DNA from: Allobosea sp.
GTDB taxonomy: Bacteria > Pseudomonadota > Alphaproteobacteria > Rhizobiales > Beijerinckiaceae
Assembly (NCBI RefSeq): GCF_030695125.1
Contig: NZ_JAUYTP010000018.1
Coordinates: 62,001 to 126,000 of the forward strand
Direction: 5' to 3'
Length of the DNA stretch: 64,000 nt
Part shown: piece by piece, positions 26,849 through 34,566 of the stretch
Numbering within the stretch: position 1 is the stretch's first letter
Layout: each line of letters begins with the position of its first letter
Made by a program: the position numbers and the translations under genes
Notes under the pieces: model-generated
Told to the model about the DNA's origin: nothing
The model's database searches: none
What the model saw: only the letters and a program-made list of their open reading frames with translations

Positions 26849-27976
26849 TCAATCCTTCGGCGCGGCCCGCGCCATCAGCGCGTCCATGTCGATCGAATGG
26901 CCGGCGCGGTCCCGCTTGGAGGCGAGATAGCGGACATTGTGGACATTGGGCCGTCCCAGGACGCGCTGGGTGCCCACGACCTCGACGCCCGCCGCCTTGA
27001 TCGCGCCGACCTTGAGCGGGTTGTTGGTCAGCGCGGTGACGCGGGTGACGCCGAGCTGCTTGAGCATCGTCGCGGCGAAGTCGAACTGGCGCTGGTCGAG
27101 ATCGAAGCCCAGCACCTCGTCGGCATCATAGGTGTCCCAGCCCTGGCTCTGCAGCTTGTAGGCGCGCATCTTGTTGGAGATGCCGTTTCCACGGCCCTCC
27201 TGGTCGAGATAGAGCAGGATCCCGCCCTCGTTCTCGGCCATCCACTGCACGGTCTCGCGCAGCTGGTCACCGCAGTCACATTTCAGCGAGCCGAACAGGT
27301 CGCCCGTCAGGCAGGCCGAGTGCAGGCGAACCGGCACGGCGGCGGTCAGATCGGGATTGCCGACGATGATCGCGACCTGGTCGCGCAGGCCCTCGCCGCC
27401 GCGGAAGACGACGAACTCGGTCTCGGCCGCCCCTTCGAGCGGCACCGGCGCGCGGCCGACGATGGTCAGCGTCGCGGCCTGGGCAGCGCGATAGCCATTG
27501 ACCGCCTCGATCGCGACCTCGATCAGAGGCTCGCCGGCGATCTGGGCAGCCGTCACAGGAACGATGATCGTGGCCGGTAGCACGAGCGAGAGCCGCGCCA
27601 GTTCGAGCGCCGCGTCGTCGAGGTCGGATGCAGGGGCCACGGGGGCGTCGACCTTGCCGTCGATCTTGAGAGCCAGCATCTCGATGCGCGCGAGGTCGAG
27701 CGTGGGCATCGCCAGGATGCCGATTTCGGCGCGGCTCTTCGCGCCGAGCCGTCGCAGCCGGGCCGGGCTCAGCACCAGATGCGCCTTGCCCAGGGCCAAT
27801 GCGTCCAGCCGGCCGACGAGATCGCTATCTGCGAGCTCTGCCGACAGCGCCAGCACCAGCCGCTCGCCAGCCCGCAGCAGCACCGGGCGACCGGCGCGAA
27901 ATTCGGAAATGGCCCGGTCCACCGCCACGAGGCTCGTCTCGAGCGGGCGTCCGAACAGCGTACGCGACTGAAGCAT
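26849..27976 (-). CDS. ribA: GTP cyclohydrolase II-like RibA with degenerate RibB-like N-terminal domain
   Basis: 375 residues from ATG 27976. The C-terminal half is GTP cyclohydrolase II: zinc ligands in CLTGDLFGSLKCDCGDQL, the catalytic region ILLYLDQEGRGNGISNKMRA, and TNNPLKVGAIKAAGVEV. The common EGRNIGL motif is altered to EGRGNGI. The first 170 residues (VDRAISEFRAGRPVLLRAGE...) resemble DHBP synthase RibB in layout but lack its acidic DDEDRENEGD motif, so only the cyclohydrolase reaction is expected. That reaction opens GTP to a pyrimidine precursor of riboflavin. Given its neighbours it may feed a pterin-like pathway. It is divergent from cytochrome b561. Confidence 0.85.
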   Translation of the reverse strand: MLQSRTLFGRPLETSLVAVDRAISEFRAGRPVLLRAGERLVLALSAELADSDLVGRLDALALGKAHLVLSPARLRRLGAKSRAEIGILAMPTLDLARIEMLALKIDGKVDAPVAPASDLDDAALELARLSLVLPATIIVPVTAAQIAGEPLIEVAIEAVNGYRAAQAATLTIVGRAPVPLEGAAETEFVVFRGGEGLRDQVAIIVGNPDLTAAVPVRLHSACLTGDLFGSLKCDCGDQLRETVQWMAENEGGILLYLDQEGRGNGISNKMRAYKLQSQGWDTYDADEVLGFDLDQRQFDFAATMLKQLGVTRVTALTNNPLKVGAIKAAGVEVVGTQRVLGRPNVHNVRYLASKRDRAGHSIDMDALMARAAPKD

Positions 27977-28265
27977 CGGATTGTCCGTCAGATAGGGCTG
28001 GCGCTCAGGAAGACCTGTGCCTGCCGGGGGGAGTAGGCTTGTACGGGCGCAGCGCCGGTATAGATCAACGCTGCACCCTTTTCCATCAACGTGCCTGAGG
28101 CGAGAGCAGTTCCACGACAGGCGCATTCTCGATGGCAGCGCCTGCGGCCTTGGGCGACATGCATTCCGTTAATCTTCCGTATAGTCTTGCGACCTTGAAC
28201 GTTGGATGAATGCGCAGACCGGCGCTTCAAGCCGGCAAAGCCACCGGACGGGCAGGGAGGTCGAG

Positions 28266-28838
28266 ATGACGCAGGTTCGGGACACTGCCAGCCGGGGCGC
28301 GGTCTACAGCGCCGCGGCGCGCCATATGCACTGGGTCACTGCCGCTGCGGTGCTGGCGATGATCCCCGCGGGCCTCGTCATGACCTATCGCGGCAACACG
28401 CTGAACATCTGGGACGGGCTGACCAATGCGATGTACAGCTCGCACAAGCTGCTGGGCTTTCTCGTGCTCTGGCTGGTCGCGGGCCGTCTGGCCTATCGGC
28501 TGCTGAAAGGCGCGCCGCCCGACGAGCCGACGCTTCTGTGGTGGCAGAAGGCCGGCTCGCATCTGGTGCATTGGCTGCTCTACGGGCTGCTGCTCGTCGT
28601 GCCCCTGCTGGGCTGGATCGGGGTTTCGCTCTACCCCTCGCTGAAGCTGTTCGGGCTTTTCAGCCTGCCCGCCATCGCCACGCCGAACCAGGATCTCGCG
28701 GGCCAGGTGCTGGAGATCCATGGCACGCTCGCCATCGTGATGGGGCTTCTCGCCTGCGCCCATATCGGCGCGGCGCTCTACCATCACCTGATCCGCAAGG
28801 ACGGCGTGCTGCGCCGGATGCTGCCCGGGCTGAAATAG
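28266..28838 (+). CDS. Cytochrome b561-family membrane protein
   Basis: 190 residues from ATG 28266, with GGAGG five bases upstream. Four membrane helices carry haem-ligand histidines typical of bacterial b561/YceI-associated cytochromes: AAARHMHWVTAAAVLAMIPA (His in helix 1), MYSSHKLLGFLVLW (helix 2), GSHLVHWLLYGLLLVVPLLG (helix 3) and VLEIHGTLAIVMGLLACAHI (helix 4). It is likely an electron carrier between membrane quinol and a periplasmic partner. It is inserted on the plus strand between ribA and the methyltransferase gene. Confidence 0.88.
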   Translation: MTQVRDTASRGAVYSAAARHMHWVTAAAVLAMIPAGLVMTYRGNTLNIWDGLTNAMYSSHKLLGFLVLWLVAGRLAYRLLKGAPPDEPTLLWWQKAGSHLVHWLLYGLLLVVPLLGWIGVSLYPSLKLFGLFSLPAIATPNQDLAGQVLEIHGTLAIVMGLLACAHIGAALYHHLIRKDGVLRRMLPGLK

Positions 28839-28851
28839 ACCCGGCGTGTTG

Positions 28852-29691
28852 TCAGACCGGACGGGCCCAGAGATCGTGATGGCCGACGAGGGCTGAAGCC
28901 GACTGCGTCTTGGTCGCCAACCAGCCGGCCATGGTGTCGGGATCGACCTTGGCGGTTTCGAGGACCGCATCGGCAATGCCCCTCGCCAGCGCCTGCGTGA
29001 GTTCGCCGCTGTGCCCGTCGAGCCGCCAGGCGCTGTCGCCGATCGAGACCGCGAAACCCGATTTGCGGAACGCCTCCGCCATGACATCGGTGGCGTCCGG
29101 GCCGGCGGCGGGGCCGAAGCCCTTGTCGGTGTGCTGATGCTGCTTGAACGCCGCCAGAACGCTGGCATCGGCGGGGTGGGGCGGCTGCCAGATCTCGCGG
29201 CCATCATAGGTCAGCACGGTGTAGAGCGGCAGGCGCAGGCTGGTCAGCGCGGCGACGAAGCGCTCGATCCAGCGCTTCGAGGTCAGGTCGAACAGGGCGG
29301 CTGCGGTAACCAGATCGGGCTGCCAGCCGAGGACCCATTCGAGGTCCTTGTTGAGGTCGGCCTGGCGGGTATCGACGGTGATCATGTGATCGCCCTTGGT
29401 CAGGACGAGTTCCTCGCCCTGCTCGCGCGCCTCGTCGGCCCAGCCGGCCAGTGTCTGGCGAGTGGCGGCGAGCAGGCGCTCGTCGAGGTCGACCAGCGTC
29501 CAGTGCTGGCGCGAGGGCAGGGCCGCATAGGTGCCGCGCAGGTTGGAGCCTGCGCCACAGCCGAGATCGACGACCGTCACCGAGGCCTTGGCGGCGAAAT
29601 GCGCACCGACGGCGGCCAGAACCTGGGGATTGCGCGCCGCGTGATCGGCCGGCTCGCGAAGCGCCAGCCATTCGGGAGAGAAACCGGCCAT
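28852..29691 (-). CDS. SAM-dependent methyltransferase of the pterin-like cluster
   Basis: 279 residues from ATG 29691 (MAGFSPEWLALREPADHAAR). A class I Rossmann fold is indicated by motif I VVDLGCGAGSNLRGTYAALP and the acidic ribose-binding end of strand 2, WTLVDLDERLL. The later strand is LVTAAALFDLTSKRWIERF. The acceptor is unknown. The start codon overlaps the glycosyltransferase stop by one base (TGATG), so the two are translationally coupled. It is the last gene of the operon that begins with the dehydrogenase at 32664. Confidence 0.82.
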   Translation of the reverse strand: MAGFSPEWLALREPADHAARNPQVLAAVGAHFAAKASVTVVDLGCGAGSNLRGTYAALPSRQHWTLVDLDERLLAATRQTLAGWADEAREQGEELVLTKGDHMITVDTRQADLNKDLEWVLGWQPDLVTAAALFDLTSKRWIERFVAALTSLRLPLYTVLTYDGREIWQPPHPADASVLAAFKQHQHTDKGFGPAAGPDATDVMAEAFRKSGFAVSIGDSAWRLDGHSGELTQALARGIADAVLETAKVDPDTMAGWLATKTQSASALVGHHDLWARPV

Positions 29692-30755
29692 CAGAAACCC
29701 TTTCGCCCGCTCTCGGGCAGACAGACTCCGGCGACGATCGCCGCCGTTTCGCGCCAGCGCGGCAGGCTGGTCGCAGCCATCCACGCTGCATCGGCCATGG
29801 CCGAGCGTCTTTGCGGCGCATCAATCAGGCTTGCCAGGGCCTTGGCAAGTGCAGGGGCATCGCCGGGCGGGACTTTTACAGCAGTGGCGTCGGGCGCCGT
29901 CTCGGCGGCGGCGCCGCCCGTCGTGCAGAGGATCGGCAGGCCGCGGGCCAGCGCTTCGGTCAGAACCATGCCGTAGCCCTCGAACAGCGAGGGCATCACG
30001 AAGAGATCGGCCGTATCATAGGCCGCAGCCAGGGCAGCCTCATCGACGGCACCGGCGAGGGTGATGTGCTCGGCGAGCCCCGCCGCGGCGATCCGGGTGG
30101 TCAGGTCGCGCGTCGTCTCGGGCGAACGGTCGGGCGCGCCGACAAGGGTCAGGCGCCAATCCCTGTCGCTCAGTCCGGCCAGCGCCTCGACCAGAACGCC
30201 ATAGCCCTTGCGCGGCACGATCGAGCCTACAGCCAGAATATTGAGCGGCCCGCCGACCGGCCCCCCCCTGGCCCGCGGGGCCGGATCGACCCCGGGGACC
30301 GCCACCGTGATGCGCGCTTCGTCGACGCCGAAATCGGCGATCAGCCGCTGCTTCGTCGCCGGGCTCGTCGCCACCACGGCGCGGGCATAGCGCAGCGCGG
30401 CGGTCTCGCGGGCGAGCAACGCCCTGGCCGTCTCGGGCTCGAGCCCGGTCTCCAGCCCCAGCGGATGATGGACCAGCGCGACGACGCGCCCGGCCAACCC
30501 GGCGGCGATGCCTTCGGGAAAGGCGCCATAGGCCAGCCCGTCGATCAGCAGGACATCGTCATAGGGTTGCGACAGGATCGCGCGGCCGGTCTGCGCCAGA
30601 TCGTCCTGCGTCGGAAACGGAAAGGAGCCGGGCAGCGCCACATGCCGGGCCTCGATACCCGTCTCCCGCCACTCCGCCAACAGCCTGCGATCATAGCCAT
30701 AGCCGCCGGTCGGCAGGTCGATGTCGCCAGGGATCGCGAAGGCGATCGCGCTCAC
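29691..30755 (-). CDS. Glycosyltransferase family 4
   Basis: 354 residues with the two-Rossmann GT-B layout. The N-terminal acceptor domain has a Gly-rich loop (DLPTGGYGYDRRLLAEW). The C-terminal donor domain opens with NILAVGSIVPRKGYGVLVEA and carries the EX7E motif in PSLFEGYGMVLTEALARGLP. It transfers a sugar from a nucleotide donor; donor and acceptor are not determined. Its start overlaps the PTPS-like stop by four bases (30752-30755) and its stop overlaps the methyltransferase start, so it is embedded in the operon. Confidence 0.85.
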   Translation of the reverse strand: MSAIAFAIPGDIDLPTGGYGYDRRLLAEWRETGIEARHVALPGSFPFPTQDDLAQTGRAILSQPYDDVLLIDGLAYGAFPEGIAAGLAGRVVALVHHPLGLETGLEPETARALLARETAALRYARAVVATSPATKQRLIADFGVDEARITVAVPGVDPAPRARGGPVGGPLNILAVGSIVPRKGYGVLVEALAGLSDRDWRLTLVGAPDRSPETTRDLTTRIAAAGLAEHITLAGAVDEAALAAAYDTADLFVMPSLFEGYGMVLTEALARGLPILCTTGGAAAETAPDATAVKVPPGDAPALAKALASLIDAPQRRSAMADAAWMAATSLPRWRETAAIVAGVCLPESGRKGF

Positions 30756-31153
30756 GCGAGCGCGCCCTCATAGGTGGCCCGCGCCAGATCGGTCTCGTGC
30801 AGCGTTACGCGGATGCGGGCGAGGCCGGCGCCATCTTCGCCGAGCGCACCCGACTTGGCCGCGCCCGCCATCGCATCGAAGATGTATTTGCAGAGGAATT
30901 CGGTGGTCGTCAGCACGCCGGCAAACTGCGGCAGCACATCGAGATTCTGGTAGTTCAGCGGCTTCAGCGTCTTGTTGAGGACATCCAGCGCCGCGCCGAT
31001 GTCGACGACGACGTTCTGCCTGGTCAGCGTCGGCCGGAAGAAGGCGACGTCGACGACGAAGGTCGCGCCATGCATGTTCTGGGCGGGGCCGAAAAACGGA
31101 TCGGGCAAGGAGTGGCCGATCATGATGCGGTCACGGACTTCGACGGAGAACAT
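30752..31153 (-). CDS. Divergent 6-carboxytetrahydropterin synthase (PTPS/QueD)-fold protein lacking catalytic residues
   Basis: 133 residues from ATG 31153 with AAGGAA upstream. The overall pattern is PTPS/QueD: MFSVEVRDRIMIGHSLPD at the N-terminus, a TTTEFLCKYIFDAM helix, and the terminal RVTLHETDLARATY with Glu120 at the pterin-anchoring position. Several canonical residues are missing: the nucleophilic Cys before the HGH motif is absent, HGH is His28-Gly29-Ala30, and the usual Asp-His-His is Asn67-Tyr68-Gln69. Only two of three zinc histidines (14, 28) remain. It probably binds a pterin-like compound but not by the classical chemistry. It sits between the VOC gene and the glycosyltransferase. 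Confidence 0.75.
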   Translation of the reverse strand: MFSVEVRDRIMIGHSLPDPFFGPAQNMHGATFVVDVAFFRPTLTRQNVVVDIGAALDVLNKTLKPLNYQNLDVLPQFAGVLTTTEFLCKYIFDAMAGAAKSGALGEDGAGLARIRVTLHETDLARATYEGALA

Positions 31154-31184
31154 GGGCGTTCCTTGGGGTTGGCTTCGGTGAAGG

Positions 31185-31634
31185 CTAGGCGGAGAGCAGC
31201 CTGCGGCCGCGCGATTGCGAGAAACGCAGCAGATAGCCATCCGGATCCTGAACCAGAAATTGATGAACGCCGGTCTCTTCGGTGTCGCTGATCCTGTACC
31301 AACGTTCTTCCGGACCGAAGAAAAGCGGCCATGCCGCCCGGCGGAGCGCCGCCAGCAGCACGTCCGTATCCGAGACCATGATCTCGAAATTGATGCCGCG
31401 GCCATAAGGTTTTTCGCGGGGGCCGGTATCCCAGCAGCGCTCGGAGGGGCCTGTCTCGTATTCCTCCAGCATGAACTCGACGCCGTCGCGCTCGATGGCG
31501 GCGAAGCCCTGCTCGGGGCGGTCGTAGAGCACCCTGAATCCGAGCAGATCGCGCCAGAAGGCGAGGCTCGTGGGCAATGCCGTGATGTAAAGCTCGGGTA
31601 CGAGCGCGGGGCGGGGATGCGAGCGAGGCGTCAT
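31185..31634 (-). CDS. VOC-family (glyoxalase/bleomycin-resistance-like) protein
   Basis: 149 residues, one pair of beta-alpha-beta-beta-beta modules: ALVPELYITALPTSLAFWRD ... GFRVLYDRPEQGFAAIERDG, then GRGINFEIMVSDTDVLLAAL ... GVHQFLVQDPDGYLLRFSQS. This is the vicinal oxygen chelate fold used by bleomycin-binding proteins and some isomerases or dioxygenases. It lies 7 bases downstream of the dehydrogenase frame and 31 bases before the PTPS-like start, in the same operon, so a role in the same pathway or as a product-binding resistance protein is plausible but inferred. Confidence 0.75.
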   Translation of the reverse strand: MTPRSHPRPALVPELYITALPTSLAFWRDLLGFRVLYDRPEQGFAAIERDGVEFMLEEYETGPSERCWDTGPREKPYGRGINFEIMVSDTDVLLAALRRAAWPLFFGPEERWYRISDTEETGVHQFLVQDPDGYLLRFSQSRGRRLLSA

Positions 31635-31641
31635 GGCGCGC

Positions 31642-32664
31642 TTAGTAGCAGATGGCGGCCGTCAGGCCACGCCAGGAGGGATCGAGGATCGCGGGCAGCC
31701 GCTCGGGTACCTGCGCGAAAGGGACGTCCTGCGTGATCAGCACGTCGAGCCTGTCGTCCGCGAGCAGCGCCATGGCGGCAGCCGAGCGGCGGGCGTAGTC
31801 CCAGCGCGGCCGGCGCGAGGGCGAGATGCCGCCGACCTGCGTGGAGACGAGTTGCAGCCGCTTGGCATGGAACGCGCCGCCGAGCGGGGCTGGAACCGTG
31901 CCGTCGCCATACCAGCTCAGTTCGACGATGCGGGCCTCGAGGCCGGCGGCGGCGATGGCGGTGGCGAGGCCCGGCGCCGAGGCGCTGGCGTGGAAGACGA
32001 GATCGGCCTCGGCGGGGGCATCGGCGGGCAGGGCGAAGCTGAAACCGAGCGCCTGCGCCACAATGGCGCGGGCCGGCTCGACATCGACCAGCGTGACCTG
32101 CGCACCCGGAAGCCTCGCCGCCAGCCATGCGACAAGCAGTCCCAGCACGCCGCCACCGACGACGACGATACGGTCGGCCGGGCCGGAGCCGGCGTCCCAA
32201 TGGGCATTGAGAGCCGTCTCCATATTGGCGGCGAGGATGGCGCGCCGCGCCGGCACGTCTGCGGGCACGCGTGTGAGCCGATCGACCGGGGCGATGAAGC
32301 GGTCCTGATGCGGATGCAAGCAGAAAACCGTCTCGCCGAGCATGGCCTGCGGCCCTGCCTCCACGACGCCGACCGCGCAGTAGCCGTACTTCACGGGGAA
32401 GGGGAAATCGCCCTGCTGGAAGGGGGCCCGCATGCGCTCGTATTCACCCACAGGCACCCGGCCCTCGCAGACCAGGCGCTCGGTGCCGCGGCTGACACCG
32501 CTCCAGAGCGTGCGGACGAGACAGTCCCCGGCGGTGAGGGCGGGAAGCGCTTGCGCGTTCAGGGCGCATTCACGCGGCGCGACATACCAGAGCGCCGTCA
32601 CGGATGCGCTTGCGCTGGACGAAAATGACGGCTTTAGCTCCTGCGCCGTATCGTTGAGCGCCAT
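31642..32664 (-). CDS. Zinc-less MDR dehydrogenase (BchC-like)
   Basis: 340 residues from ATG 32664 (MALNDTAQELKPSFSSSASA), GAGG upstream. It has a medium-chain dehydrogenase fold with the segment LVRTLWSGVSRGTERLVCEG, where zinc enzymes have a Cys ligand; the S-G-x-S-x-G-T-E pattern recalls BchC. The four-Cys structural zinc lobe is missing. The nucleotide-binding Rossmann motif is IVVVGGGVLGLLVAWLAARL followed by acidic VDVEPAR. It probably oxidises or reduces a hydroxyl on a larger substrate. It is the first gene of the minus-strand operon and is divergent from opgH. Confidence 0.78.
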   Translation of the reverse strand: MALNDTAQELKPSFSSSASASVTALWYVAPRECALNAQALPALTAGDCLVRTLWSGVSRGTERLVCEGRVPVGEYERMRAPFQQGDFPFPVKYGYCAVGVVEAGPQAMLGETVFCLHPHQDRFIAPVDRLTRVPADVPARRAILAANMETALNAHWDAGSGPADRIVVVGGGVLGLLVAWLAARLPGAQVTLVDVEPARAIVAQALGFSFALPADAPAEADLVFHASASAPGLATAIAAAGLEARIVELSWYGDGTVPAPLGGAFHAKRLQLVSTQVGGISPSRRPRWDYARRSAAAMALLADDRLDVLITQDVPFAQVPERLPAILDPSWRGLTAAICY

Positions 32665-32706
32665 GTCTGCGTCCCTCGTCCGTTCTGCCTCGCCTGCCTT
32701 GCCCTG

Positions 32707-34566
32707 ATGGATCGCATGACAGAGACCGCCATGAACCCGCGCCCCGCTCCGACCACGTTCCAGCCGGCAGCGCAAGGGCTCGCCACGCCGCAGGAGGCGG
32801 TCGCGCTGCCGGGCCTGACACCGGCCGGACTCCAGTCCGAAGCGGTGCTCGCCAGGCGGCGGCGCCTCGTGCTGGCGGTCAATCTGGCGACGCTGGCGGC
32901 GCTGCTCTACGGGCTCTCGCATGTGCTGGGCGCGGGCGGCTGGACGATTGCCGATGGCGCTATCTTCGTCGCCTTCCTGTTCGGAGCGCCCTGGACCGTG
33001 CTTGGGTTCTGGAACGCCGTGCTCGGCTTCTGGCTGCTGCATGGCGTGAAGGACGGGCTGGAACGCGTCGCCCCCTTCGCGGCCGCCGGCGATCTGCCGA
33101 CGCCGGTTGCGGTCCGCACCGCCATCCTCATGACGCTGCGCAATGAGGATCCTGCCCGCGCCTTCGCTCGGCTGCATGTGGTCAAGCAGAGCGTCAACGC
33201 CACGGGCGAGGGCGGCTGGTACGACTATTTCGTGCTGTCCGACACCAACGATCCCGAGGTCGCCGCAGCCGAGGAAAGGCTGGCCGCCGCGTGGCAGGCC
33301 GAGGCAGGCGAGGATTGCCGCATCATCTATCGCCGCCGCAGCGACAATGCCGGCTTCAAGGCCGGCAATGTCCGCGATTTCTGCGAGCGCTGGGGCGACG
33401 ATTACGAGATCATGCTGCCGCTCGACGCCGACAGCGTCATGTCGGGCGAGGCGATCGTGAAGCTGACGCGGATGATGCAGGCCTATCCGAAGCTCGGCAT
33501 CCTGCAGAGCCTCGTGGTGGGCATGCCGAGTCAGTCGGCCTTTGCCCGCGTGTTCCAGTTCGGCATGCGCCAGGGCATGCGGCCCTACACCATGGGCTCG
33601 GCCTGGTGGATCGGCGATTGCGGCCCGTTCTGGGGGCATAACGCCATGGTCCGCATCGCGCCGTTTCGCGACGGCTGCCATCTGCCGGTGCTGCCGGGCG
33701 GCCCGCCTCTCGGCGGAGCCGTGATGAGCCATGACCAGGTCGAGGCGACGCTGATGCGCCGCGCCGGCTACGAGGTGCGCGTGCTGCCCGTTGAGATGGG
33801 CAGCTGGGAAGAAAACCCGCCGACCATGTTGGATTTCGCCAAGCGCGACCTGCGCTGGTGCCTGGGTAACCTGCAATATCTGAAGCTGCTCCACCTCCCG
33901 GACCTGCGACCGATGAGCCGCTTCCAGCTGTTCTGGGCGATCCTGATGTTCCTCGGGCTGCCGGCCTGGACGCTGATGATCGCGCTTTTGCCGCTGAAGG
34001 TGATCGAGGATCGCGCCCTGGCGGATTACCCTGCGGGGCTCGCCGCCGGCCTTTATCTCCTGTTCCTGGCCATGTATCTGTCGCCCAAGCTCGCGGGCTT
34101 CGCCGACATCCTGCTGCGCAAGGGCGGCGCCCGGGAGTATGGCGGAGCCCCGCGTTTCATCATCTCGGCTGCCATTGAGGTGGTGTTCGCCTTCCTCCAG
34201 GGCGCGGTCTCCAGTTTCCGGACCACGCTGTTCATGATCGGGCTGCTGTTCGGGCGTTCCCGTATCGGCTGGGGCGGGCAGGCGCGCGATGCCCATGCGC
34301 TGTCCCTGGCGACGGCGTTTGCAGGGCTGTGGCCGCATCTGCTGCTGGCGCTTTATCTGTTCACGACGCTGATCGTGATCTCGCCCGCCATGCTGCTCTG
34401 GTCGCTGCCGCTGACGGCGGGCTATCTCCTGGCCATCCCCTTCGCCATGGTGACCGCGCTGCCGGCGCTGGGCACCTGGTTTGCGCGCCACGGGCTCTGC
34501 GGCATCCCCGAGGACTTCGACCCTCCCGCCGAACTGATCTCGATTCGCCAGGGCCACAGCGCATGA
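32707..34566 (+). CDS. opgH: Glucan glucosyltransferase OpgH (MdoH)
   Basis: 619 residues. This family polymerises periplasmic glucans from UDP-glucose at the inner membrane. Visible features are two N-terminal membrane helices (55-100), a GT2 domain with SDTNDPEVAAAEERLAAAW and the DxD motif LPLDADSVM, then the LRWCLGNLQYLK block, and several C-terminal helices. An in-frame start MTETAMNPRP is possible within the first residues. The ATG at 34563 of the next gene overlaps its end. There is no opgG partner nearby. Confidence 0.9.
   Translation: MDRMTETAMNPRPAPTTFQPAAQGLATPQEAVALPGLTPAGLQSEAVLARRRRLVLAVNLATLAALLYGLSHVLGAGGWTIADGAIFVAFLFGAPWTVLGFWNAVLGFWLLHGVKDGLERVAPFAAAGDLPTPVAVRTAILMTLRNEDPARAFARLHVVKQSVNATGEGGWYDYFVLSDTNDPEVAAAEERLAAAWQAEAGEDCRIIYRRRSDNAGFKAGNVRDFCERWGDDYEIMLPLDADSVMSGEAIVKLTRMMQAYPKLGILQSLVVGMPSQSAFARVFQFGMRQGMRPYTMGSAWWIGDCGPFWGHNAMVRIAPFRDGCHLPVLPGGPPLGGAVMSHDQVEATLMRRAGYEVRVLPVEMGSWEENPPTMLDFAKRDLRWCLGNLQYLKLLHLPDLRPMSRFQLFWAILMFLGLPAWTLMIALLPLKVIEDRALADYPAGLAAGLYLLFLAMYLSPKLAGFADILLRKGGAREYGGAPRFIISAAIEVVFAFLQGAVSSFRTTLFMIGLLFGRSRIGWGGQARDAHALSLATAFAGLWPHLLLALYLFTTLIVISPAMLLWSLPLTAGYLLAIPFAMVTALPALGTWFARHGLCGIPEDFDPPAELISIRQGHSA

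Noticed and set aside
27988..28230. Minus-strand 80-residue frame in the ribA leader
   Set aside because: No ribosome site near its start, low similarity to anything I know, and it overlaps the leader of ribA and the divergent promoter; I also looked for an FMN riboswitch here and saw no matching conserved core.
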